Assembly: GCA_024196135.1 (NCBI GenBank)
Contig: JAMQCK010000068.1
Span: forward strand, 37,975-101,974
Length of the DNA: 64,000 bases
Reading direction: 5' to 3'
Origin: Pleurotus ostreatus/Saccharomyces cerevisiae fusant
Taxonomy: Eukaryota > Opisthokonta
Shown here: piece by piece, positions 24,585-35,575 of the stretch
How positions within the stretch are numbered: the first letter of the stretch is position 1
Layout: the number at the start of each line of letters is the position of its first letter
The notes under the pieces: model-generated
Seen by the model: only the letters and a program-made list of their open reading frames with translations
Databases searched by the model: none
Told to the model about the DNA's origin: nothing
Program-made: the position numbers and the translations under genes

Positions 24585-24982
24585 ACGATTCGGAACGAAT
24601 CAATGCTGTTGTAACAATTTAGAGACTGCTAGGATCGAGGGAAGGTGCGCGGGCGCACCCTAGATGGACTTACACCGGGTGTAGAATAAACAACTTGTAC
24701 TGTACATTTCGCATAATTCCTTGTGCATAATTTCATCTTTCTTCCAATGCCTTTGTCTGTGGGAAGCCCGAGCAAAAGTGGAGGCTGGCCGAAGGTATAG
24801 TCATCGTGGCAGGAGTGAAAGGACGGTGATACCAGGTGGTGGCGCGAAGCAGACGCGTGACGCGGCGCGACTCATCACTTCAGCCGTTCATTCGACTTGA
24901 TCTCGACCCTCACTCGCAACTCAAACCGTCTGCATAACTTCTGTCCTTTTAGCACGCTCAGTACTCCCTGCAATCCGGCGAG
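24585..24982. other. Spacer upstream of NECAP gene
   Basis: 398 bp between two + strand genes, with no recognised gene, repeat or clear TATA box. Confidence 0.5.
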
Positions 24983-25907
24983 ATGGACTCTATCAGCGAC
25001 GAGATCGAGTCCATTCTGTACATCGCCCGCGAAGTATCAGGTACGTACACGCGCTAACCGCGCACGATGGCATTTAACGACCACCCTCCCAGTATTCAAG
25101 ATCCCCCCTCTCAAAGTGAATGAGGGCCATCGCGCGGCAGAATGGGGCGATCTCGGTGCGCCGCTCGTGAGCATTGCCCGCACCCTCCTCAGCCCTCCAA
25201 CCCACTGACGACGACCCACTCGCCCTCACAGTGGAAGGGCCGCATGCGCATCATCGAGAAGGGCGAGAGCGCCGCACTCCTGCTTGAGGACAGTCAGACG
25301 GGTGCGCTATGACCACATGCTGAGTGGTTCAGTCAACTTACGCGATGCGCGCAGGCGAACGTACGTCGTCAATCCGCTGCCAGGCTCGCGATCGTACTCA
25401 TCATCCGTCTCTCCCCGCTCCCTCCAGTGTTCGCGCGAGCGGAGTATGACCCCGCTAGGCCATCTGTCGAGGCCGTCCTCGACTCATCCCGCTACTTCGT
25501 CGTTCGCGTTGAGGACGCTGGCAAGAAGGCGTACATCGGTCTTGGCTTTGCCGAGCGGACGGACAGCTTCGACTTCAATGTTGCGCTGCAGGATTACACC
25601 AAGTACGTGTGCACCGCGTCGCATTGCCTCAACTTGCTGATATGTCCGCAGGCGCTGGAAAGCCCGTAAAGAGCCGCCCGCGGAGGATGAGCCCTCTCCG
25701 CACCTTCCTACCGGGCCCAAAAAGGATTACAGCCTGAAGGAGGGACAGACCTTCTCCATCTCGATTCCTGGGCGGAATAAGCCCGCCGCTTCCAAGTCCA
25801 GTGGTACGAACCTACTCGGCGGTGGAGGTTCGAGTGGTGGTGGAGGTGGCGGCGCGTTTCCTCTCCTTCCTCCACCGCCAAGCGGCGGTGGTGCTCGCAA
25901 GCGATGA
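24983..25907 (+). CDS. NECAP: NECAP family clathrin-adaptor-associated protein
   Basis: NECAP proteins bind AP-2 and other clathrin adaptors through a PH-like PHear domain and assist endocytic coat assembly at the plasma membrane. The start at 24983 gives [20 protein letters not shown]. After several very short introns the PHear core appears: [79 protein letters not shown] and the WKARKEPP boundary. The C-terminus is a Gly-rich tail ending GGARKR at 25907. It is short for the family, and I see no clear WXXF adaptin-ear motif at the end. The product is about 210 residues. The core is diagnostic. Confidence 0.9.
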
Positions 25908-26343
25908 GCGCGTCCTGCCATGCAAGGGGTGTACGTTTTGGTGGCTGTAATTTGGATAACAATGCACTTTCTGGACTTTGTACTGGCACTGTGGCAGCTT
26001 GTTACCGAACCGGTAGGGAAGGATCGGCGACGCACACACAAAGGTAATCAAAGTTGGTAGGACAAGGGAATGCGTGTGCACTTCATTGTGGCTGGTGTAG
26101 ATATACATGATTCTATTTGGTCCAATACTTAGATCGTCATTAGTGTCCGGTGCGGATACATTAGGCTGGGGAGCCGATACCGATACCAACACGTCGTGGT
26201 ATTAGACAATAATGGGGCATACCCTCTACTGGTATCCGAAAGGTATCATAAGGTGGTCGTGATGTCCGAGGTGTGGCTACGGTCCGAGAAAGGGCTCGCA
26301 CTACCTTCCGTGAGGCACATGCTATCGCCCAAAGTCACAGTGG
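25908..26343. other. Spacer between convergent genes
   Basis: 436 bp between the 3' ends of the NECAP gene and the transporter gene. Nothing recognisable beyond presumed 3' untranslated sequence. Confidence 0.5.
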
Positions 26344-28027
26344 CTACCGCCCTGACGAGAACATGTTGTCCGACGGCGATCCTGTTGGTGATGGCGCGCC
26401 TGATGTTGGGACGAGGGTGCCTGGCAGCGACGAGAAGGAGCTGCTAGTCGAGAGCACGCGCAGCTTCTCGAATGGCTGGCTCTTCTCGACGACGGGCGAG
26501 CGCGCGCTCTTGGGCCGCACCTGCGCCCACTGCTCGCACTCGTGCGTATTACTGACGAGGCGCGCGCGCGGCGGCTGCTGGTTGTACAACCACGTCGCAA
26601 CGAGCACGACGGACGAGCCGAGGACGAAGGTGAAGGACATGCGGAAGTCAAAGAGCGCGACGGACGCCATGAAGGACATCACGATGGACAGCGACGTCGC
26701 GAAGCCCTTGAGGATGTTGTCCGAGTACTTGATCACCATCGCCGTGACGAGCCCGCCGGCGACCTGCACGGCGACCGTGGCCCACGCCCAGGGCCCGAAG
26801 TTGTGGAAGAGGACGGAGAGGAGGCCGGAGGCGCCCACGTCCGCGTCGCGCGCGGAGACGATGATAGGGGCGAGCGCGGGGAGCAGGGAGAACAGCGAGA
26901 GCTGCACGTTGCGCACCCACAGGTCGCCCGGGGAGTTCTTGAGCACCATCTCGAAATAGACGCCCGCAAGTCCGGAGGTGAAGCATGCGAGGGCGACGGC
27001 GAGGAAGCCCCAGGTCGGGTTCATCTCGTGTCCCGCGCTTCCATGCCCTGCGCCGGCCTGAATTTGTACGATGCCAACTCCTATTGCCAGGCACACGAGG
27101 GCGAGCCACTGTACGGGCGCGAGCTTTTTCCTGAGGAGCACGACGGAGAAGGCGGCGGTGGTGAGGATCTTCATCTGGTAGCTGACCTGGAAGGTCGCGG
27201 CCTCGAGATTTGTCGCTGCAACATACTGCAGGTTATTCTGGATAACTGAAGGGGGGAGTTAGCATTGCTGATCGAGAGGTTCTGAGGGGAGGGGGAATGG
27301 CGGTTTGCGGTCGCGATGGCTCCTAACCGAGCTCGCCGATCGCAATGAGGGGAATGAGGGGCGATAAGACGTGTTAGGCTCAGAAGCGCTCGTCGTCGTG
27401 GGGGTTGGCAGGCGCAGCTATTCCCGCCCCCTCGCCCAGGAACCGCGCCATCCGCCCCCGCCCTCCATTCGCATGTACACAGGGGCGCCCGATCACTCAC
27501 CATACAGGATCGCCGGAATGGAAAGCTTCCAGCAGTCGGGGCTAAACACGTCGCGCGCGACCCGGTTGAGGCGGCTGCATGCGCTGCGCACGAGCTGCGC
27601 GCGTGCCTTCGGGGCGTCGAGGAGGTACGGGGACGGCGGCGCGGGTGCTGCGTCGACGCGGGCCAGAGCGAAGAGGAAGGAGATGGCGCCCTTGAGGATC
27701 TCGTTCATGAGCACGGCCGTCCCGGCCGAGTACGCCTGCGAGGCGGGCGTCGACACGCGCGAGTAGTGCATGATGATGGTGAGCATCGAGTTCTGGACGG
27801 CCAGCGTCACCAGCCTGCGGTGCGCGCCGTGTCAGAACGCGATCTGAGACTTTGGACGCGGGTACGCACGAGATGTACTTCAAGGGTATCCCCCAGAGGC
27901 TGGGTGTGTTTGGCGCGTTCCCGTTGGCATCGTTGCCGAGCCCGAGCTGCTCCTCGTCGTCGTCGCGGTAGGCGTCCGCCTTGGTGATCCCATGTGGGGG
28001 GAGCGTAATGGAAGTCGGTCGTGACAT
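26344..28027 (-). CDS. Nucleotide-sugar transporter (UDP-galactose/CMP-sialic acid type, SLC35A-like)
   Basis: This is a Golgi membrane carrier likely exchanging UDP-galactose or a related nucleotide sugar for UMP. Three exons run 28027 to about 27871, about 27817 to 27501, and 27245-26344; the second intron is unusually long here at 255 nt. The start gives MSRPTSITLPPHG, then the first helix LKYISLVTLAVQNSMLTIIM. Family motifs are YSAGTAVLMNEILKG, VIQNNLQYVAATNLEAATFQ (joined across the long intron), VSYQMKILTTAAFSVVLLRK, LACFTSGLAGVYFEMVLK and VIKYSDNILKGFATSLSIV. There are about ten membrane segments, then a Ser-rich cytosolic tail of about 80 residues. Length is about 455 residues. Substrate choice among UDP-galactose and its relatives cannot be settled by reading. 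Confidence 0.9.
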
Positions 28028-28383
28028 GGCGCTCCGGACGACGAGCGGCGATCTAGCTGAACGAAGGACAAAAGACGAACAGAGAAGAACGCAGTGCCTT
28101 ATAAACGAGCGGCTAAAGCTTGAAACGAAGCCAGCGGGGGCTGTTGCTTTTGATATAAACAAGCGCGCTGCTGCGGATATCTCGCGTGGCTCTTGATGAA
28201 ATCAACTGCACCGCGCCACCGCGCAGCCCAAAGCGCAGCGTTCGAAGCCCACCCCGTCTCACACATACAACTCTGCTCCATATCACTCCACGTAAGGTAG
28301 ACTTCTGTACAAGATAGCAATAGACTGTTAGTGTGCATAGTAATACCGAGCCTGTACCGGACGCATCCTCTCCTCATCTCCCC
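28028..28383. other. Spacer upstream of transporter gene
   Basis: 356 bp between two - strand genes. It should carry the transporter promoter and the 3' end of its neighbour. No repeat or gene recognised. Confidence 0.5.
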
Positions 28384-30252
28384 TCAAAGCAGCCTGCTCT
28401 TCCGATCACCCTCACCGTACAGGTTGTAGATGCTGTACGTCGGACTGCGGTAGTCGGCGAACGCGTCCGGGTTGGAGTGTTCCAAGCCCATCTGTGCCAG
28501 CGATGGCAACGTCGGCGGCGACGGTACTCGCGGTGGCCGTTCCCCTATCCCTCCCCGCATCCCACCGTTTCCCCCCTTCCTGCCTGCGTCATCAACAGTG
28601 TATGTGCTCGCCCGCCCATCCATCAGCATCAGGCTTCCCAGTGACGCACTCGCGTCAGGCGCCGGACTCGAGGGCTCATCGCTCTGTGGGGCCCGCGCAC
28701 GGGACTGGCGGCGCGCCCGCTTGGCGGTCGGGGCCCGGCGCGGGGGCGCGACGCTGAACGAGTCGTCCGGGTACACCGTATCGTGCGGCGAGGCTGGCAT
28801 AGGGTACTCCGTCATGGGCGACGCGAGGCCGAGCTCCATAGCGAGCGCGCGTGTATCCCGTTCCTTGCGAGGCGTCATGACGTGTGTGGGCAAAGGCGGC
28901 TCTTGCTCTGAAGATGTTCCCAGATGAGGCACCGAGGACGAGCGAGGATAAGGCCCAGAGAAGTAGGACGACTTGACCCTATGACGTCCGCCACTGCTCG
29001 TCCCACTGCTGGGGAGCGGCGGGATGGTAGGGACCTCCGTCATAGTCGGTGACCCGATATCGCTGCCTTCGTAAGCCAGCATGGTGGATTCACGAGGAAG
29101 ATGAGTTGTAGCCACGCTTAGGCGATTCTTGGAAAGAGTTCCCTTCGACTTGGCGCGCCGCAGAGGTCGGGTGTCTCCACCGGTGAAGCCATTTCCAGAG
29201 CTGCAATCGATAGCAACGCCCACTTCGTGCGCCGGAATCTGAGGAGAAGCCGGATAGATGGATAGCGAGGCCGCGGAAAGGCGGTTGACAGCACGGGTTA
29301 TCGCGTTTGAGACTTGCTGGACTGGAGCTGGGTACTGGAAGCTAGCGAGAGCAGCAGGAGGTGGCATAGGCGGAGGGGCAGGATAAGCAGCCCGGCTCTT
29401 CTCGTCCGTAGAGTAGTACTTGGGCGGTGAAGGGGCCTCGCGTGGCGCAACCGCTTGAGCCGGAAGTACGACGGCGGGGGCTTGATTATACTGGGTCCAC
29501 GTCCAGAGCTGACCGTTGCTGCCAACCTCGGGTGAGGAGCGTTCCTTGCCGCCGAATAAGGGCGAGTCGCCTCCTTCTTTTTCGTAGAGCGCCTCTTCGT
29601 CGCGGAATGGGTCTTGCAGGATCGGCAATGAGGGCGTAGGGTGCTGACGACGCTTAGGCGGCCTGCTGAACCACCGAACCAAAAGTACGACCATGATGAG
29701 AGCGCAGGCAGAGCCAACAGCGCAAAGGGCGATGATAGCAGCGGAGATGTTATGGGTAGGATGCGATGGCGTCGATGTAGCAGTCGCGGAGGAGCTAGTG
29801 GACGCAGACGCAGTGCTAGACATAGTGTGCAGGTTCATGAACGAGTGCGGCGGCGTGGTGAAGTGCGCCGTGGGTAGGATAGTTGTCGTTGGAAGTGCAC
29901 TGTGCGAGGTGGTGCCGTGGGAGGTTGACTCGTGCGTGGACGAGTGAGTGTCGTGCACATCTCGCTCTTGCGTAGGGCGCATGCCGGTGTCGGGGACGGG
30001 TTCCGGAACGTCGGTCACGTAGTGGGAGTGCTCGCCCTTATCCTTCCCGCCAGACTTGGAGTCTTCCGGGTCGGCGTCGGCGGCGACGGCATTGTGCGGA
30101 CGGTGCGCGGTGGGATGGACTTTGTGCTTGCGCATCTTGCTTGTCGACGTGTGCCGCTGTTCCTTCGCCATAGTATAGTGCGGCTCGCCAATTTCGTAGA
30201 GTTCCGCAGCCCACGCTGGGCGAGATGTACGTCGTGCCTGCACGGGATCCAT
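28384..30252 (-). CDS. Hypothetical single-pass membrane protein, Ser/Thr-rich
   Basis: This single-exon gene of about 620 codons has no named family that I recognise. The N-terminal 170 residues are His/Ser/Thr-rich (SSTHESTSHGTTSHSALPTT). One strong membrane segment follows (AAIIALCAVGSACALIMVVL, near 29670-29750) with a basic RPPKRRQ on the C-terminal side, implying an outside N-terminus and inside C-terminus. The long cytosolic part is Pro/Ser-rich with a distinctive end (SPPTLPSLAQMGLEHSNPDA, then YSIYNLYGEGD). Mucin-like stem, one helix and a long phospho-rich tail recall fungal cell-wall sensors, but no signal peptide is seen. The frame stays open to an ATG at 30540. I prefer Met 30252 because the added 96 codons have poor protein character, and Met 30174 is also possible. 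Confidence 0.68.
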   Translation of the reverse strand: MDPVQARRTSRPAWAAELYEIGEPHYTMAKEQRHTSTSKMRKHKVHPTAHRPHNAVAADADPEDSKSGGKDKGEHSHYVTDVPEPVPDTGMRPTQERDVHDTHSSTHESTSHGTTSHSALPTTTILPTAHFTTPPHSFMNLHTMSSTASASTSSSATATSTPSHPTHNISAAIIALCAVGSACALIMVVLLVRWFSRPPKRRQHPTPSLPILQDPFRDEEALYEKEGGDSPLFGGKERSSPEVGSNGQLWTWTQYNQAPAVVLPAQAVAPREAPSPPKYYSTDEKSRAAYPAPPPMPPPAALASFQYPAPVQQVSNAITRAVNRLSAASLSIYPASPQIPAHEVGVAIDCSSGNGFTGGDTRPLRRAKSKGTLSKNRLSVATTHLPRESTMLAYEGSDIGSPTMTEVPTIPPLPSSGTSSGGRHRVKSSYFSGPYPRSSSVPHLGTSSEQEPPLPTHVMTPRKERDTRALAMELGLASPMTEYPMPASPHDTVYPDDSFSVAPPRRAPTAKRARRQSRARAPQSDEPSSPAPDASASLGSLMLMDGRASTYTVDDAGRKGGNGGMRGGIGERPPRVPSPPTLPSLAQMGLEHSNPDAFADYRSPTYSIYNLYGEGDRKSRLL

Positions 30253-30684
30253 TGAGCGCGGGAAGGAGGAGTACAAAGGCAAGAGACGGAAAAGGCAAGC
30301 GGCGGACAGCTGCCATCCGGGGAACACGCACGTGGTTTGTCCACGTGCCGCACAGCCGCACGTGCCTAATTTCACAACTGCAGTTCGACGAGCGGGCCGA
30401 GGTTCGTCTTGCCTTTCCCCGCCATCGTCGCGGTGTTCGACGCGTCCCCTTTGTTTCTCGACGCGTCGCTCGACTTCAGCTTTGCAACTCTCATCGTAAA
30501 AGTTGCGGTCGACACACAACCCTATCTGGGCGCCAATCACCTAAACCGCCATCAATAGACATAGCGCATTCCCCCGTCCGTGGGAGTGTTCTTGAACACA
30601 CAATCAGCAAGGACAATGCCATCGCTGTCCAGGTGCGCGGACCAACCCTTGACCACGATCGCGCACTGACCCGCTTGCAGTGAG
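30253..30684. other. Divergent intergenic region
   Basis: 432 bp between the membrane-protein gene and the checkpoint gene. An open frame crosses part of it (30540-30253, - strand) and may be a 5' extension of the left gene. No clear TATA box was seen for either side. Confidence 0.45.
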
Positions 30685-33600
30685 ATGGGCAGCGAGAGCC
30701 AGGCCAGCCAAATGTTGCGGCTGGTCACCGAAGACGGCAGCAGCTCCGGCAGCGCGTTCTCCAAACAGAACGACGCGTCCAACCTCCAGTCCTCCAACGA
30801 CATCCCCGAATCCGTACCCACAGAGGACGTCGCGCCCCAATTCTACCTCTACGGTCTCGGCGAGTCGCAATCGCAGCGACAAGGGGACGACAGCTTCGTC
30901 GGGGGATCGCAGAAGGAGAACCTGGGCAGTTTGGGCTCAGGCTCGAGCAGCTCGCAAGGAGGGAGCCAGGCCGGGACTCTGGCTGAAGCACGGGTCAACG
31001 CACCGGCCCCTGCGAAGGCACGGGCAGAGATGGCCCCGCCGCTGCTTATTGTGCGTGCTACATTCAAGCGCCATGGTACTTAACCCTGACCGCGTTCTTC
31101 TTTCAGACGTCGAGCAAGTCTCCCCAGCCCCCGACTTCCGATCGTCGGTCACGCTCCCCTCACCTGACCGCCTCGCGCTCGCGACTACCGACGTCGCGAT
31201 CAAAGCCCCAGCCGCTCGTTGAGTCTCAACGCTCCCAGCTCCTTCCCGAGTCCCAGCCGCAGTCCGAGTCCCAGGACCCTGAGATGGGCGACGTGGATTG
31301 GGCACGGTCGCCGACCAAGGACGCGCACGGCAATCGTCTGCTGAACCGCAAGAACTCGATCATCCCGTCGCAGACGTCGGATGTAAGCAAGAGCCAACGC
31401 TCCGAGGAAAGCCAACGCGTGAACCAGTCACAACTGTCCGACGACTTCTCGCAAATAGGAAGACAGCCGGACGAGTCCTCCCAAATCGAACAGAGGCAGC
31501 CAGACGATATGTACGACGACATGCCGATGGCGCAGTCCCTCGGGGGGTCGAACGAGAGCCAGGCAGTGGGGCAGGACGACAGCCAGACGTCGAGCCATCC
31601 GAGCCAGGTGTCGAGCCACACGAGCGCACTGCGGCTGTACGCGAACAGCTCGCGGGAGGAGGAGGAGGACGAGCTGGTGCCTACCCAGCTTGACTCGCAA
31701 CCTTCGCAGTTGGCGACGCCGCCCCCGGATGATGAGCCCACGCAGATGGAGACGCAGATAGAGACACAGATTGAGACGCAGATCGAGACCCAGTTGGAAA
31801 CGCAGCCCTCGGACGGCGTAGTGCCCGAGAGCAGCCGCAACACGAGCAGCAACAACAGCAGCACAGCGCCGCTCCCGACGCCCACCACGCCATTCGACCT
31901 GTTCAGCCTGACCGCCGACCAGGTGCGAGGGGACCCTTCTACGGCCTTCTCTTCTGCGGCGTCTTCGCGGGCGTTCTCGTCTGCGGCTCGCAGTCATGTC
32001 AGCGCGTCGACGGCGCCTTCGCCAGTTCTACCTTCTGCTGGCCCCTCCTCCGCTGTGTCGTCTACTTTCTCTAATCAGCAACGGGTAGCGCCTCTGGCCC
32101 CGCCGCCGGTGCCCTCTTCTGCGGCGTCGTCCGCTGCATCGTCGTCCCGTGCGTCCGCGGCGTCCCCCTGGGATGAGCTCCTCTCCAAAACCGAGGACGA
32201 GCTGCGCGCCGAAAGGCTTGGCGCTGCTTCCAGTGCCGCTTCGAAGAACTCCTTTGCTGCTTCAAGGAACTTTGGTGCTGCGTCCAAGAGCTCCATTGCT
32301 GCCTCCACGGACTCCAGCATGCCTGCTTCCTCGTCGACCAAGCGCAAAGCCCCGACGCTCTGGGACTCGCTCTCGAAGGAGAAGCGGGCAAGGATGAAGC
32401 CGCCTCATACTGTGCAGGCCCCAGTCGTGGCGCACACTGCGGCGCCAGGGGTGTCGGACGTCGCGACCGCGGGCTGGTCGGGGGCGCCAGCCTCGGATCG
32501 GGACGAGCCGACGCAGCTGGAAGAGCCTACGCAGCCGGCCGACGTCGAGACTCAGCCAGCGGAGAGCAAGCAGCCTGCGACTCAGCCGAAGGATGAGGCC
32601 ACCCAGCTAGAGAGCCAGCCCGCAGGCGACGCGCAACCCACGGACGAGCCGCATCTGGACGACATGCGTTCCTCCCAGGAGGTGTGCTCCATGCTTTCGT
32701 CGCAGCATCGCCCTCTACTCTCGTCTCCGGAGCGACCTCTGTGGCAGCCGAAGCCCAAGCATCAGTCGCCCCTTACACCACGCAGCGAGGTTCGGTCGCG
32801 CTCGCCCGCGCCGATGGTCACCCCCGTGCGCGTGCCTCTTCGCCATGCTGTGGCCGACAGTACACCACAGCGCCAGGATGAGGAGGTGCCGGACTCGGAG
32901 CCCATGCGCGAACCCTTGCTCGAGCATTGCGACGTGCCCGACACATCTGACGACAAGATGGATGTGGACGGAGGGGAGGACGAGGAAGAGCAGGACGGTG
33001 ACAAGACCGTGCAGGCGATCGTCCCGGAACCGGAGGAAGGGGATCGCGCTACGGAGCCGGATGAAGAGGATCGCGCGACTGAGCCCGCGTCCGAGCCGGA
33101 GGAGCCCTCTTCGGACTTCGAGCAGTCCATCCCGCTTATGGAGGTCGTGTATGGGGAGAAGGCGAAGAAGGTGACGAAGACGAAGGGCAAGGGGAGGGCG
33201 GTGGAGCCGGAGCCTGTGAGTGGAACGTGTGCTTAGTGCGTAATTGAAAGCTAACTGAATGTAGAAACCCGCACCGGCCAAGCCGAAGGGGAAGGGCAAG
33301 CAGCGCGCTATGCCGCCCCCTGCCCGCGTCACTCGTGGCAAGCGACAGCGACTGATGGAGCCAGAGGAGGAAGAGGAAGAGGAGGAAGAGGAACTGCAGC
33401 CCCCGCCGAAGCCAGCTCGTCGCGGGCAAAGGGGCTTCTCCCGAGCTGCCTCGAGCTCGCGCAAGCCTGCCAAAGCACCTGCCTCCAAACGTACTCGCTC
33501 CGGATCCAGCAAGAAAGCGAAAGAAGAGGAGGTCGTCGAGGACAGCGAAGGCGAAGATCAACAGGATTTCCTCCCCGACGTCCAGCAGCTCACGGAGGAG

Positions 33601-35150
33601 CCGGAGCAGATGTCCGACTACGACGGCGAGACGAACAGCGGCAGCAAGCGCAAGCGTGTCATCAAGTCCGAACTCACTGGCCTGTCGCGTAGCTCGCGAT
33701 CTACCCGCACGCGCACCGCCTCGATGACGCCGGGCCCCAGCCGGCATGGATCGACGCTTACGCCGTCGGGCAGCGTGGCGCAGCTCCTGGGGATGGGGCA
33801 GGCTACGCGTGTCTTCGCGCGGTGGAAGTTGCATGGTGATTACTATGCCGGCTTTGTGAAGGAGGTCGTCCGGCCGGGCAAGATATACAAGATCTGCTTC
33901 GACGATGGCTCAGTGGCGGACGCCTCAGTGGAGCATATGCGCTTGTTCATCCTGCAGACCGGCGACGAGGTGCTCGTGCGGAACAAACGCAGCTTTGTCG
34001 TCGATGCGCGTCGGATGTACACCGAGGGGCGCGTCCGCGTGAAAAGCCCGGACGACGAGACGGAGGAGGACGAGGGCGAGGACCTGTCCCTGAAAGAGTT
34101 CTGCATCTCCGCAAAGGTCATCGAGAAGTCCTGGACCGAGCGCCGTGTGCAAGCGGACAACATTCGGGCGGAGGAAGATCTGGCCAGTTCAGCGCTCGCG
34201 CCTTCACCCTCGCGTTCGTCGCTTCGTAGCGTCCAAGAGCCCACGCGCGGCGTGTTCGATCGCATCGCTTTCGTCCTGACGCTCAGCAGCGACCCGGGCG
34301 CGAAGGATAGCTACGAAAAGCTCATCGTCGCGAACGGTGGGGTCGTGCTGACGTCCTGGGACGAGGTGTTGGAGATACAAGGCAAGACGTCGGGAGCGGG
34401 ACCGAACGCGCGCTGGGTCATTCAGCGCGAGGCGTGCACTGTGCGCCATCGGCCTGCCTACGACAAGCTCTTCCTGCTCTCTTGCAGCGACATGCGGACT
34501 ATCAAGTTTCTGACTGCCCTCGCATGCGGCGTGCCGTGCGTCAGGCAGGACTGGGTGACGGAGTCGCTAGTGCGCAGTGTGAGTATCCCTCTCATGAGTG
34601 TTTGAAACAGAATGCTGACGGAATCACCAGAAACTCCAAGACTGGCGCCAGTACCTGCTCCCTCAGGGCCTTTCCGTGACGTACAATATGACCGTGACGC
34701 AGATGGTCGATGTGCGGTGGGGTGAGGACCGTGAGCACCTGCTGACCCTCCTCGACGGGAAGACAGGCAAACTGCGCCTGCTCGACGACCTCCGAATCGC
34801 GCTTGTAGGGCGCGATCTCATGCCTCGTGCGAATGCTGCGGCTAACTCGAAGGTACGTCTCCCTTTTTGAAAGGATCAAATCGTCTGCTCAACCCGTATC
34901 TTAGGCAGAGCCCGGGATCGCTAAGGTCCTGATCTGCATGGGCGCACGGAGTGTCGAGGTCGTTTCGCGCGAACAGGCCATTGCCAACCGGCTTGGCAAC
35001 TTCGACCTGATCATCCTGCGTACCGGCGAGAGCACACCGACCTCGCGTCCAGCATCGCTGCGGACGACGAACGTATGCTCTTGGGACTGGGCGAAGGACT
35101 GTCTGTCTTTGAGCAGGCTCCTTCCGTACACATGGCCGGCAGAAGACTGA
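30685..35150 (+). CDS. crb2: DNA damage checkpoint mediator, Crb2/Rad9/53BP1-like
   Basis: This nuclear adaptor is recruited to chromatin at breaks and passes the ATM/ATR signal to the effector kinase. The product is about 1,400 residues in five exons. The N-terminal two thirds is disordered and packed with SQ and TQ sites, the usual ATM/ATR targets, including a run of METQIETQIETQIETQ (about 31740-31806). A tandem Tudor-like region follows (VFARWKLHGDYYAGFVKEV, IYKICFDDGSVADASVEHMR, GDEVLVRN), which in this family reads methylated histone H4. Two BRCT repeats end the protein: FDRIAFVLTLSS, CVRQDWVTESLV, then LRIALVGRDL and NVCSWDWAKDCLSLSRLLPY. Introns follow LLI near 31050, EPEP near 33215, VRS near 34580 and NSK near 34853. 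Domain order is diagnostic, although sequence identity to yeast proteins is expected to be low. Confidence 0.87.
31740..31806 (+). repeat. ETQI-coding tandem repeat
   Basis: About five imperfect 12-nt units encode METQ, IETQ, IETQ, IETQ and LETQ inside the checkpoint gene. Units differ at third positions (gag/gaa, acg/aca/acc, cag), so the repeat is not newly made and each unit keeps a TQ site. Confidence 0.7.
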
Positions 35151-35575
35151 AGGAGTCGTGCTGTGCCTTTTTTTGGAATGCTTTCATCTGAAGCTCATGT
35201 TCTGTCAATCCCATCTACAGTACCATATATCTACTGCTCTTCTTGCTTTCGCTACTGCCATGATCTAATTCATGTATGCACCTATGCCACACTGTAATCA
35301 CGGACGTACCCAATGCACATGCCCTATCACCAGTTTCTAATCATATATTGTAGCACCATATTTCTTGGATTAGGATGGTCAATCGATGTGTTGCCATTTC
35401 CTTGACAAAAGATTACGCGCGATGCGAACTGGGCCTCTGTTCGAATTGGTTGCGCTTGATGACGGACAACACGTGACTGCCACGAGGACAAAGCACGTTG
35501 CCTGCCTCGACCATTTCGGTCAAAGCGCACCCAGCTTGGCTTTCTACCATCACGACCTTGGATCCGGACGGCAAA
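35151..35575. other. Spacer between checkpoint and F-box genes
   Basis: 425 bp, AT-richer than its flanks. The F-box frame is open back to about 35498 but without an ATG, so I treat this part as leader. Confidence 0.5.
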
